Shown here one piece after another: positions 35,277 to 45,903 of a stretch of DNA of 64,000 bases (positions are counted from its first letter, which is position 1; each line of letters begins with the position of its first letter). Below the pieces are notes generated by a model. The model saw nothing but the letters and a program-made list of their open reading frames with translations, was not told the origin of the DNA and did not search any database. The position numbers were made by a program, and so were the translations under genes. Source of the DNA: Mycolicibacterium wolinskyi (GTDB taxonomy: Bacteria > Actinomycetota > Actinomycetes > Mycobacteriales > Mycobacteriaceae); contig NZ_LQQA01000035.1 in assembly GCF_002101965.1 (NCBI RefSeq), positions 124,001 to 188,000 of the forward strand, written 5' to 3'.

Positions 35277-35302
35277 GCGCCCATCCCGCGTAAACTCCGG
35301 CT

Positions 35303-35785
35303 GTGGCCATCAGCGACGACGATCTATCGCACCTGCGCCGATGTGTTGAGCTAGCGGCGGAAGCCCTCGAAGACGGCGACGAGCCGTTCGGCTCGATTCT
35401 CGTCGACGAATCCGGCGCGACTTTGTTCGAGGACCGCAACCGGGTCAAGGACGGCGACGCCACCCAGCATCCCGAATTCGCGATCGCCCGCTGGGCCGTC
35501 GACCGGCTCGATCCCCCGCAACGTGCCCGTGCCACGGTCTACACATCAGGCGAGCACTGCCCGATGTGTGCGGCCGCGCATGCCTGGGTTGGCCTGGGCC
35601 GCATCGTCTATGCGACCTCGTCGGAGCAACTGACGGGATGGCTGTTGGAGTGGGGTGCACCCCCGGCACCGGTCGCGGGCCTGCCGATCACCACCGTCGC
35701 CCCTGGCGCTCAAGTCGAAGGACCGGTCGACGAATTCGCCGAACCGATGAAGGCCTTGTACGCGGCGAAATTCCAGCCGTCATGA
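35303..35785 (+). CDS. Nucleoside/guanine deaminase-like protein (CDA fold)
   Basis: Zinc-dependent deaminase of 160 residues. The zinc motifs are HPEFAI (His and catalytic Glu) and TSGEHCPMCAAAHAWVGLGRIVYATSS (Cys-x2-Cys), as in cytidine/guanine deaminases and TadA. The GTG at 35303 lies six bases after TAAACT (35291-35296). It overlaps the amylase-family gene by four bases (ATGA), though the two reactions are unrelated. The natural substrate (guanine, cytosine derivative or pterin) is not evident. Confidence 0.83.
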   Translation: MAISDDDLSHLRRCVELAAEALEDGDEPFGSILVDESGATLFEDRNRVKDGDATQHPEFAIARWAVDRLDPPQRARATVYTSGEHCPMCAAAHAWVGLGRIVYATSSEQLTGWLLEWGAPPAPVAGLPITTVAPGAQVEGPVDEFAEPMKALYAAKFQPS

Positions 35786-37104
35786 CCGAACCGGGATGGG
35801 TCGCCCACGCCATCTGGTGGCAGGTCTATCCGTTGGGCTTCGTGGGTGCCTTCCCGGCAGACCCGGCGCCCACCGCCGACGAACACCGGCTGCGCCGGGT
35901 CGTCGAATGGCTCGACCACGCAGTGGAACTCGGTGCGTCCGGCATCGCGCTCGGCCCGTTGTTCGATTCACGCACCCACGGCTACGACACCACCGACCAC
36001 TTCCGCATCGACCCCCGGCTCGGCGACGACCGCGATTTCGATCACCTGACCGCCGAAGCCCACCGGCGCGGGCTGCGAGTGCTCCTCGACGGTGTTTTCA
36101 ACCATGTGGGAACCGATTTCGAGCGGTACCGCCAAGCCCTCGACGGCGGGCCGGACCATCCGGCGTCGGCCTGGTTCCGCCGGCACGGCGCACAGGCGGA
36201 GTTCGCGACGTTCGAGGGGCACGGCGAGCTGATCGCCCTCAACCACGACAACCCCGACGTCGTCGAGTACGCCGCGACGGTCATGCGGCACTGGCTGGCC
36301 CGCGGTGCCGACGGCTGGCGACTGGACGCGGCATACGCCGTACCGGACCGATTCTGGGCCCGGGTGCTGCCCGAGGTCCGCCGCGAGTTTCCCGACGCGT
36401 GGTTCGTCGGGGAAGTCATCCACGGTGAGTACTCGGCCACCGTGGCAGCGGCGACCTTCGATTCGGTCACGCAGTACGAGCTGTGGAAGGCGATCTGGAG
36501 CAGCCTCAACGACGGCAACTTCCACGAACTCGACTGGGCGCTGCAGCGGCACAACGACTTTCTCGGCGCCTTCGTGCCGTTGACATTCATCGGCAACCAT
36601 GACGTGACGCGCATCGCAAGCCAACTGGAGAATCCGCGACATCTCGAGCACGCGCTCGTCGTCCTGCTCACCACCGGTGGGACCCCGAGCGTGTACGCGG
36701 GCGACGAGTCGGCGTATCGCGGTGTCAAAGAGGACCGCCGCGGCGGAGATGACGCGGTGCGCCCGGAGTTCGGCTCGCCGTCCGCTGATCCGACGCAACC
36801 GGGCGCCGATGTACTGCGGCTGCACCAGTACCTCATCGGGTTGCGTCGGCGCCACCCGTGGCTGCACACCGCGACGACGTCCGCGCTCAGCCTGACCAAC
36901 ACGCAATACGTCTACCGGGCCGATGGTGACGGCGGGGCGCTCATCGTGGCGCTCAATGTCGACGACGCACCGCTGCGGCTTTCGCTGCCCGAGTATGGCG
37001 TGCCGTCCGGGCGCGTGGTCGCCGGATCCGGCGCGCCGCCACCGGACGAGGTCACCCATCCCGAGGTGGCCGGCCACGGATGGCTCATCATCGAGCCGCA
37101 CTGA
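35782..37104 (+). CDS. GH13 alpha-amylase family glycoside hydrolase
   Basis: Glycosidase of 440 residues with the (beta/alpha)8 barrel. Conserved regions are DGVFNHVG (region I), GADGWRLDAAYA (region II, catalytic Asp nucleophile), WFVGEVIHG (region III, general acid Glu) and FIGNHDVTRIA (region IV, Asp). A small C-terminal beta domain follows. All three catalytic acids are present. The short length and lack of carbohydrate-binding modules suggest a cytoplasmic enzyme acting on small alpha-glucans. It is translationally coupled to the deaminase gene. Confidence 0.85.
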   Translation: MTEPGWVAHAIWWQVYPLGFVGAFPADPAPTADEHRLRRVVEWLDHAVELGASGIALGPLFDSRTHGYDTTDHFRIDPRLGDDRDFDHLTAEAHRRGLRVLLDGVFNHVGTDFERYRQALDGGPDHPASAWFRRHGAQAEFATFEGHGELIALNHDNPDVVEYAATVMRHWLARGADGWRLDAAYAVPDRFWARVLPEVRREFPDAWFVGEVIHGEYSATVAAATFDSVTQYELWKAIWSSLNDGNFHELDWALQRHNDFLGAFVPLTFIGNHDVTRIASQLENPRHLEHALVVLLTTGGTPSVYAGDESAYRGVKEDRRGGDDAVRPEFGSPSADPTQPGADVLRLHQYLIGLRRRHPWLHTATTSALSLTNTQYVYRADGDGGALIVALNVDDAPLRLSLPEYGVPSGRVVAGSGAPPPDEVTHPEVAGHGWLIIEPH

Positions 37105-37108
37105 TCGG

Positions 37109-37552
37109 TCAGCCCAGCAGGCCGAGGGTGGCCGCGTCGGGCATACCGTCGTAGAGCCGGTCGAGCACGGCCACGAACTCATCGTCCTTCTCGCCGGAGT
37201 TGGAAGCCACCTCAGCGAACAAAGTCATCGAGGAACGCACCTTGAGCCAATCGGGCCAGCCGAAGATCTCCTCGGCGGTCCGGCCCTCGATTTGTGCTAC
37301 CGCACCGGCACATTCGCGCAATCGGGGGCCCAGCGTGGGGTGCCGGAGGTAGGCGAGCGCCTCCGCACGCGAGGAGATACCGAAATAGTGTGCGGTCGGG
37401 CTTCTGCCCAAACCACGCAGCTGCGGGAATATGAACCAGATCCAGTGGCTGCGTTTCCGGCCCGTGCGCAATTCCTCGAGTACCGTCGGGTAAATGCGGT
37501 CCTGCGCTTCGGTGAAGCGCTGTAGATCAAACGGATCATCTTCGGTGACCAC
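37109..37552 (-). CDS. DUF1810 family protein
   Basis: Protein of 147 residues with the DUF1810 consensus: DPFDLQRFTEAQDRIYPTVLEELRTGRKRSHWIWFIFPQLRGLGRSPTAHYFGISSRAEALAYLRHPTLGPRLREC…EIFGWPDWLKVRSSMTLF. Function unknown, though the related calpastatin-like fold is widespread. A start at GTG 37552 opens directly into the conserved region; a longer frame upstream has no homology and is antisense to the cyclase gene. Confidence 0.8.
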   Translation of the reverse strand: MVTEDDPFDLQRFTEAQDRIYPTVLEELRTGRKRSHWIWFIFPQLRGLGRSPTAHYFGISSRAEALAYLRHPTLGPRLRECAGAVAQIEGRTAEEIFGWPDWLKVRSSMTLFAEVASNSGEKDDEFVAVLDRLYDGMPDAATLGLLG

Positions 37553-37642
37553 AACGTCAAATATTCCATAAACCGGGCCGCGCACAACGATTTCGCCACA
37601 AAGTACTCGGTCAGCGCAATGCCCAGCTAATCTTTGCTTTCG

Positions 37643-39811
37643 ATGACAACGACAAGCGAGCCTGCCGTATCGGTCGAATCGGCGCCGAAGTCGAAGAAAC
37701 TGCGGCGCCGGATGCTGTCGCGTATCAGCATCCAGTCGAAGTTGTTGGCGATGCTGCTGATCACGAGCGTGCTGTCGGCGGCGGTGGTGGGATTCATCGG
37801 TTACCAGTCCGGTCGGAGTTCCCTGCGCGACTCGGTATTCGATCGGTTGACCGAAGTGCGTTCCGAGCAGGCCCGACAGCTGGAATCCGAGTTCGAGTTC
37901 CTGCGCAATTCGCTCATCATCTACACGAGGGGCACAACGGCGACCGAGGCGGCCGAGGCGTTCACCGCCGGGTTCGATCAACTCGGCAACGCGACGATCA
38001 GCCCGGCACAGCAGAAGTCCATCACCGACTGGTACGAGAACCAATTCGTCAAGCCCGAGGACATTCAGAACGGAAACGAAACCGATGTCGCCGCAGTGCT
38101 CCCGACATCGAATGCGCAGAAATATCTGCAAGCCAATTACATGACGCCGTTCACCGATTGGGACGAGGCCATCAAGTTCGACGATGCGGGCGACGGCAGC
38201 GCATGGTCGGCGGCCAATGCGCGCTTCAATGATTTCTTCCGCGAGATCGTCACCCGGTTCAACTTCGAGGACGCGTTATTGCTCGACACCCGGGGCAATG
38301 TGGTCTACAGCGCATACAAGGGCCCCGATCTCGGCACCAACGTCTACACGGGCCCGTACAAGGGCGGCAACCTCACCGAGGGTTACAAAAAGGCCCTCGA
38401 ATCCAATGCCGTCGACTATGTCGCGATCACCGATTTCGGCCCCTACCAACCGGCGGACACCCCGACGGCCTGGTTGATGTCGCCCATCGGTACCGGCGGC
38501 AACATCAAAGGCGTTCTGGCCCTGCAGTTCCCGATCACCGGCATCAACCGGCTGATGACGATGGACCAGAAGTGGCAAGAGGCCGGGATGGGCAAGACCG
38601 GCGAGACGTACCTCGTCGGCCCGGACGGTCTCATGCGCTCGGATTCCCGGTTGTTCCTGGAGAATCGGGACCAGTTCAAGCAGGAGGTGATCGACGCGGG
38701 CACACCGCCCGACGTCGCCGAGGAATCGATCCGGCAGGGCGGCACCACCCTGGTACAGCCGGTCGACGACGAGGCGTCGAAAATGGCCCAACGCGGGCAG
38801 TCGGGTTCGATCATCGAAGCCGACTATCTCGGCAAGGAAACCCTGCAGGCGTATGCGCCGGTCGATCTGCTCGGGCTCGATTGGGGCGTCGTCGCCAAGA
38901 TCGACACCGCCGAGGCGTTCGCGCCCGTCACGAAATTCACCCGCACGCTCGTGTTGTCGACGGTCGCGATGATATTCGCGGTGTGCATCGCCGCGATTCT
39001 GCTGGCAAGGTTCTTCGTCCGACCGATCCGCCGGCTGGAGGCGGGCGCTCAGCAGATCAGTGCCGGCGACTACGGCATCTCGTTGCCGGTGCTCTCGCGC
39101 GACGAATTCGGGGATCTGACCGTCGCTTTCAACGAGATGAGCCGCAACCTGCGAATCAAGGAGGAACTGCTCGAGGAGCAGCGCCGGGAGAACGACCGCT
39201 TGTTGCTCTCGATGATGCCCGAGACGGTGGTGCAGCGGTACCGCGAAGGCGAGGAGACCATCGCGCAGGACCACCAGAACGTCACCGTCATATTCGCCGA
39301 CCTGATCGGGCTCGACGAATTGTCGGCCACAATGAGCTCGGACGAGCATCTGGCCATCGTCAACAAGCTCGTGCGCCAATTCGACGCCGCTGCGGAGAAT
39401 CTCGGCATCGAGCGCGTCCGCACACTGCACAACGGTTATCTGGCCAGCTGCGGGCTGACCGTGCCCCGGCTCGACAACGTGCGTCGCACCGTGGATTTCG
39501 CCATCGAGATGCAGCGCATCGTGGACCGCTTCCGCGGTGAGACGGGATATGACCTCAAACTGCGGGCCGGCATCGACACCGGCACCGTCAGCAGTGGATT
39601 GATCGGGCGGTCCAGCCTCGCCTACGACATGTGGGGCTCCGCGGTCGACCTGGCCTATCAGGTGCAGAGCGGTGCCCCGCAACCCGGCGTGTACGTCACG
39701 GATTCGGTGCACGAGGCCACGCGCGACATCCGCCAGTTCACCGCGGCCGGGTCGGTCACGGTCGGCAGTGACGAACGGCCTATCTGGCGGTTGGCGGAGC
39801 GCCAGGCATGA
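37643..39811 (+). CDS. Membrane class III nucleotide cyclase-like protein, catalytically degenerate (Rv2435c-like)
   Basis: Protein of 722 residues: short cytoplasmic N-terminus, one membrane helix (about 30-60), a large extracytoplasmic sensor (Cache-like, to about 430), a second helix, a HAMP (RRLEAGAQQISAGDYGI) and a cyclase domain. The first metal Asp is kept in FADLIGLDEL. The second is lost (LHNGYLASCG where active enzymes have GDxxMA), and the transition-state Asn and Arg appear as Asp and Gln (WGSAVDLAYQ). It is probably a pseudo-cyclase or weak enzyme. It overlaps the MscS/cNMP gene by four bases, as in the M. tuberculosis pair Rv2435c-Rv2434c. TAATCT at 37628 may be the -10. Confidence 0.82.
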   Translation: MTTTSEPAVSVESAPKSKKLRRRMLSRISIQSKLLAMLLITSVLSAAVVGFIGYQSGRSSLRDSVFDRLTEVRSEQARQLESEFEFLRNSLIIYTRGTTATEAAEAFTAGFDQLGNATISPAQQKSITDWYENQFVKPEDIQNGNETDVAAVLPTSNAQKYLQANYMTPFTDWDEAIKFDDAGDGSAWSAANARFNDFFREIVTRFNFEDALLLDTRGNVVYSAYKGPDLGTNVYTGPYKGGNLTEGYKKALESNAVDYVAITDFGPYQPADTPTAWLMSPIGTGGNIKGVLALQFPITGINRLMTMDQKWQEAGMGKTGETYLVGPDGLMRSDSRLFLENRDQFKQEVIDAGTPPDVAEESIRQGGTTLVQPVDDEASKMAQRGQSGSIIEADYLGKETLQAYAPVDLLGLDWGVVAKIDTAEAFAPVTKFTRTLVLSTVAMIFAVCIAAILLARFFVRPIRRLEAGAQQISAGDYGISLPVLSRDEFGDLTVAFNEMSRNLRIKEELLEEQRRENDRLLLSMMPETVVQRYREGEETIAQDHQNVTVIFADLIGLDELSATMSSDEHLAIVNKLVRQFDAAAENLGIERVRTLHNGYLASCGLTVPRLDNVRRTVDFAIEMQRIVDRFRGETGYDLKLRAGIDTGTVSSGLIGRSSLAYDMWGSAVDLAYQVQSGAPQPGVYVTDSVHEATRDIRQFTAAGSVTVGSDERPIWRLAERQA

Positions 39812-41208
39812 GGGGCGTTCTCGAAACCGGCTGGTTCTATTGGGCGCTGGCTGTCGCGATCGGGTTGCCGATCGGCCTCGTGCTGCTGACCGAACTGCAC
39901 AACACGTTGGCTCGACGCGGCAGCTACCTCGCCCGGCCGATCGGCCTCCTGCGCAACTACATCCTGCCCCTCGGTGCACTGCTGATCCTGCTCGTGAAGG
40001 GCAGTGAGATATCGGCAGAGGCCACTACAGTGCGGGTCGTCGCCACCGCATTCGGGTTCGTCGTGATGATCCTGTTGCTGTCCGGGCTCAATGCCGCCCT
40101 GTTCCAGGGCGCCCCGGAAGGCAGTTGGCGCAAACGTATTCCGTCGATCTTCCTCGACGTCGCCCGGTTCGCGTTGATCGCCATCGGGATCGGCATGATC
40201 CTGGCTTACGTGTGGGGCGCCAACGTCGGCGGCCTGTTCACCGCGCTCGGCGTGACCTCGATCGTTCTCGGTCTGGCGCTGCAGAATTCGGTCGGCCAGA
40301 TCATCTCCGGTCTGCTGTTGTTGTTCGAGCAGCCGTTTCAGCTCGGCGACTGGCTCGATACTCCGTCGGCACGTGGCCGAGTGGTCGAAGTCAACTGGCG
40401 GGCAACGCACATCGACACCGGAAGCGGTATGCAGATCATGCCGAACTCGGTCCTGGCGGGTGCGTCGTTCACGAATCTCAGCCGGCCCGAATCGGCGCAC
40501 TCGCTGTCGATCGTCACCGCGTTCACGTCCGCCGATCCCCCGGACGCGGTGTGTGCGCTACTCGTCCGCATCGCGACCCAACTGCCGCAGCGGCGTGCGA
40601 ACGCCGCGCCCAAGGCCGTGCCGGTCGGCGGCGGCGAGTACAAGACGTCGATCCCGCTGCGCACCCCGGCCGACGACACCGCGGCGCGGGCGACCTTCTT
40701 ACGGTGGCTCTGGTATGCGGCACGACGCGCCGAGCTCCATCTCGACGGGGCCGACGACACGTTCGCCACGCTCGAGCGCATGGACAAGGCCGTGCGGCAG
40801 ATGGCGCCGACGTTGCGGCTCAGCCATACCGAGCAGCAGGAAGTGCGAAACCACGCCACCTTGACCCGCTACGGCGCCGACGAAGCGATCCAGGTTGCCG
40901 GAGAAGTTCCGACGCGCATGAGTTTCATTGTCTCGGGCCGTGTTTCATTGACGGTGCTCGGCAAGGACGGTGCGGTCATCCCGGTCCGCACCCTCACCGA
41001 GGGAGACTTCCTCGGGCAGACCACGTTGACGCGCGAGGGTGCCCTCGCGTCGGCGCATGCCGTCCAGGAGACCACGGTGCTACAGGTCGAGCGCCACTTC
41101 CTCGAAGAACTGGTGCTGCGCAATCCGCTGCTGCTGCACGAGCTCGGCCGGATGATCGAAGAGCGCCGGACCGCCGCGCAACAGGCCCTGACGGCCTCCG
41201 CGAAGTGA
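39808..41208 (+). CDS. MscS-family channel with C-terminal cyclic-nucleotide-binding domain (Rv2434c-like)
   Basis: Membrane protein of 466 residues. Four hydrophobic helices precede the MscS pore and beta-domain segment (GGLFTALGVTSIVLGLALQNSVGQIISGLLLLFEQPFQLGDWLD), then a cytoplasmic region and a C-terminal cNMP-binding fold (YGADEAIQVAGEVPTRMSFIVSGRVSLTVLGKDGAVIPVRTLTEGDFLGQTTLTREGALASAHAVQETTVLQVERHFLEELV). The phosphate-binding cassette of canonical cNMP domains (FGExxL…RxA) reads FLGQTTLTREGALASAHA, only partly conserved, so ligand binding is uncertain. Gating by both membrane tension and a cyclic nucleotide is inferred. Confidence 0.85.
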   Translation: MRGVLETGWFYWALAVAIGLPIGLVLLTELHNTLARRGSYLARPIGLLRNYILPLGALLILLVKGSEISAEATTVRVVATAFGFVVMILLLSGLNAALFQGAPEGSWRKRIPSIFLDVARFALIAIGIGMILAYVWGANVGGLFTALGVTSIVLGLALQNSVGQIISGLLLLFEQPFQLGDWLDTPSARGRVVEVNWRATHIDTGSGMQIMPNSVLAGASFTNLSRPESAHSLSIVTAFTSADPPDAVCALLVRIATQLPQRRANAAPKAVPVGGGEYKTSIPLRTPADDTAARATFLRWLWYAARRAELHLDGADDTFATLERMDKAVRQMAPTLRLSHTEQQEVRNHATLTRYGADEAIQVAGEVPTRMSFIVSGRVSLTVLGKDGAVIPVRTLTEGDFLGQTTLTREGALASAHAVQETTVLQVERHFLEELVLRNPLLLHELGRMIEERRTAAQQALTASAK

Positions 41209-41367
41209 TGCGACAGGTCTCAGCGCCGAGTCGTAATCGTTAGCCAACCGCGATCTGCCCCACCGGCGCTGTTACGCGTGTGACTGGTGTGACGCATGAT
41301 TTGCTAAGCACCACACAGCGACGGCAATTGCTTGTGGCATGCGAAGAAAGGTGGGTTGGTTGCCGTT

Positions 41368-42387
41368 ATGAAGTTCATCAGGAAGTTGCGTGGCACTTCT
41401 AACGAGTCGCGAGCATGGAACGGCTTGCGCCGCTTCATGGTCGGGGCGCTTGCGGCATTGGCACTGCCGGGGTTGATCGGGTTCGCCGGGGGGTCGGCGA
41501 GCGCGGGGGCCTTCTCCCGGCCGGGTCTGCCCGTCGAGTACCTCGATGTGTTCTCACAAGCCATGAACCGCAACATTCGCGTTCAGTTCCAGGGCGGCGG
41601 GCCGCACGCGGTCTATCTGCTCGACGGTCTGCGCGCCCAGGACGATTACAACGGCTGGGACATCAACACGCCCGCGTTCGAGTGGTACTACCAGTCAGGC
41701 CTCTCCACCGTGATGCCGGTGGGTGGACAGTCCAGCTTCTACACGGACTGGTACCAGCCATCGAAGGGCAACGGGCAGGATTACACCTACAAATGGGAGA
41801 CGTTCCTGACCCAGGAGCTGCCGGCGTGGCTGGAGGCCAACCGCGGGGTGTCGCAGACCGGCAACGCCGTCGTCGGCATCTCGATGGCGGGCAGCGCGGC
41901 CCTCACCTACTCGATCTACCACCCGCAGAAGTTCATCTACGCCGGCACCCTGTCAGGCTTCCTGAACCCGTCCGAGGGCTGGTGGCCGATGCTCATCGGT
42001 CTGGCCATGAACGACGCCGGCGGCTACAACGCCGAGAGCATGTGGGGCCCGTCGACCGATCCGGCCTGGAAGCGAAATGACCCGATGGTCAACATGAATC
42101 AGCTGGTCGCCAACAACACGCGGCTCTGGATCTACTGCGGCACCGGAACCCCGTCGGATCTGGACGCCGGATCCTCGGGCGGCAACCTGATGGCGGCGCA
42201 GTTCCTCGAAGGGCTCACCCTGCGGACCAACATCACGTTCCGGGACAACTACATCGCGGCCGGTGGCACGAACGCGGTGTTCAACTTCCCGCCGAACGGC
42301 ACGCACGCCTGGAACTACTGGGGTGCACAGCTGCAGCAGATGAAGCCCGACATCCAGCGGGTGCTGGGCGCACAGTCCGCCACCTGA
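41368..42387 (+). CDS. fbpC: Antigen 85 mycolyltransferase, FbpC type
   Basis: Secreted trehalose mycolyltransferase of 339 residues. A signal peptide with a twin-Arg-poor basic start ends near GGSASAGAFSRPGLPVEYL. Catalytic Ser is in VVGISMAGSAALTY, and the His in FPPNGTHAWNYWG. The region FYTDWYQPSKGNGQDYTYKWETF lacks the two cysteines of Ag85A/B, and LSGFLNPSEGWWPMLIGLAMNDAGGYN plus FLEGLTLRTN match Ag85C. It attaches mycolates to trehalose and arabinogalactan in the cell wall. The ATG at 41368 is the probable start. Confidence 0.92.
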   Translation: MKFIRKLRGTSNESRAWNGLRRFMVGALAALALPGLIGFAGGSASAGAFSRPGLPVEYLDVFSQAMNRNIRVQFQGGGPHAVYLLDGLRAQDDYNGWDINTPAFEWYYQSGLSTVMPVGGQSSFYTDWYQPSKGNGQDYTYKWETFLTQELPAWLEANRGVSQTGNAVVGISMAGSAALTYSIYHPQKFIYAGTLSGFLNPSEGWWPMLIGLAMNDAGGYNAESMWGPSTDPAWKRNDPMVNMNQLVANNTRLWIYCGTGTPSDLDAGSSGGNLMAAQFLEGLTLRTNITFRDNYIAAGGTNAVFNFPPNGTHAWNYWGAQLQQMKPDIQRVLGAQSAT

Positions 42388-42402
42388 CAGATCCACCCAC
42401 CC

Positions 42403-42439
42403 AGGGAGCCTGCCGTTTCCCCCCGACGGCAGGCTCCCT
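42403..42439 (+). terminator. Terminator hairpin after fbpC
   Basis: Perfect 14-base stem AGGGAGCCTGCCGT / ACGGCAGGCTCCCT with a 9-base C-rich loop, starting 15 bases after the fbpC stop. It also ends the convergent oxidoreductase region at the other side. Confidence 0.75.
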
Positions 42440-42463
42440 GCTCTATGTCTGGATGTGGGCCCG

Positions 42464-43390
42464 TCACGGGCGCAACACCAATTTGCCTGTCGTGTGGCGC
42501 TTTTCCAGCTCGCGGTAGGCGGCCTGCACGTCATCGAGGGCGAATACCCCGGCGATCGGCACCTCGAGTTCGCCGGTGGCAGCGAGGTCGGCCAGCTCCG
42601 CGACGACACCGATGTCGGACGCGTCGGCGTTGCCGGCACCCTGCACGCCGAACTGTTCGATGGCGGCGAAATCGATGACCGTGTCGACGCGCTCGGGTGC
42701 GACACCCAGCTCGTCGACCGCCATCGCCACATATCCGCCGCCGAAGAAATCCAGGAAGGCATCGACACGGCCCGATGGCGATGCCGCGCGCAACCGCTCG
42801 GCGAGTTCGTCACCGTAGTTCACCGGTGTCGCGCCGTGCGTCGTGAGCCAATCGTCGTTGGCCGGCCCGGCGATGCCGAGCACCCTCGCGCCGCTACCGG
42901 TGGCGAGCTGCACTGCGATGGAACCGACGCCCCCCGCGGCGCCCGCGATTGCGACGACATCGCCGTCGGTCAGCTTCACCGCACGAACCGCCGCGTAGGC
43001 GGTGGTACCGGCCACGTACAGGGATCCGGCGACCTCCCACGGCACGGCGACGGGCTTCGCGGTGACCTGGCGGGCCGGCACCGCGACGTAATCGGCGTGA
43101 CTTGACCGGCGCTCGGAGAAACCGAAGACCTCGTCGCCGACCTCGAACTCGGTGACACCCGGCCCGACCTCGGCCACCACACCGGCCAAGTCGCTGCCCT
43201 GACCGGACGGGAACGTCGCCGGGAATCGGTCATGCAGTGCGCCGCGACGGATCATGGCCTCGCCCGGGTTGATACCCGCGGCTCTGACCTGCACCAGGAC
43301 CTCGCCCGACGTGGGCTCCGGCCGCGGCACATCACGCACGCGCAAGACCTCGATGCCGCCGTATTGATCGAATTGGACTGCTCTGCTCAT
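42464..43390 (-). CDS. NADPH:quinone oxidoreductase / zinc-type alcohol dehydrogenase family protein
   Basis: MDR-family oxidoreductase of 308 residues. It opens SRAVQFDQYGGIEVLRVRDVPRPEPTSGEVLVQVRAAGINPGEAMIRRG, has a Rossmann motif VVAIAGAAGGVGSIAVQLA near residue 150, and ends VFALDDVQAAYRELEKRHTTGKLVLRP. It lacks the zinc-binding cysteines of alcohol dehydrogenases, so it fits the zeta-crystallin/quinone reductase class. The ATG at 43390 is divergent from lon with 178 bases between. Confidence 0.85.
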   Translation of the reverse strand: MSRAVQFDQYGGIEVLRVRDVPRPEPTSGEVLVQVRAAGINPGEAMIRRGALHDRFPATFPSGQGSDLAGVVAEVGPGVTEFEVGDEVFGFSERRSSHADYVAVPARQVTAKPVAVPWEVAGSLYVAGTTAYAAVRAVKLTDGDVVAIAGAAGGVGSIAVQLATGSGARVLGIAGPANDDWLTTHGATPVNYGDELAERLRAASPSGRVDAFLDFFGGGYVAMAVDELGVAPERVDTVIDFAAIEQFGVQGAGNADASDIGVVAELADLAATGELEVPIAGVFALDDVQAAYRELEKRHTTGKLVLRP

Positions 43391-43535
43391 GGCAGCTACG
43401 ACCGGGCCCGGACGGCCCATATTCCCCTGTCGTCGACATTCACAGACGACGCCCAGACCGGCCGCGGCCGATTCCGCTCTCAGCGATGCGGACCGACCGG
43501 CGGCCGACGAGGGGAACAAAACGACATGCCACAAG

Positions 43536-43556
43536 GTTGAGCGCATCAGACTGAAC
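43536..43556 (+). promoter_or_regulatory. HAIR-like element before lon, candidate HspR site
   Basis: TTGAG and CTGAA are spaced exactly as in the HAIR inverted repeat CTTGAGT-N7-ACTCAAG, with 10 of 14 fixed positions matching, ending 12 bases before the lon ATG. HspR controls lon in Streptomyces through such elements; here it is a prediction. Confidence 0.45.
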
Positions 43557-43568
43557 TTTGGAGGGTTG

Positions 43569-45893
<2,325 letters not shown>

Positions 45894-45903
45894 GCCGCGC
45901 GCG

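Noticed and set aside
35303..37104. Functional pathway joining the deaminase and GH13 enzyme
   Set aside because: They overlap by four bases but have unrelated chemistry. The coupling alone does not define a pathway.
38276..39979. 567-codon open frame antisense to the cyclase gene
   Set aside because: Low-complexity His/Arg/Asp composition and no conserved motif. The sense gene has HAMP and cyclase domains.
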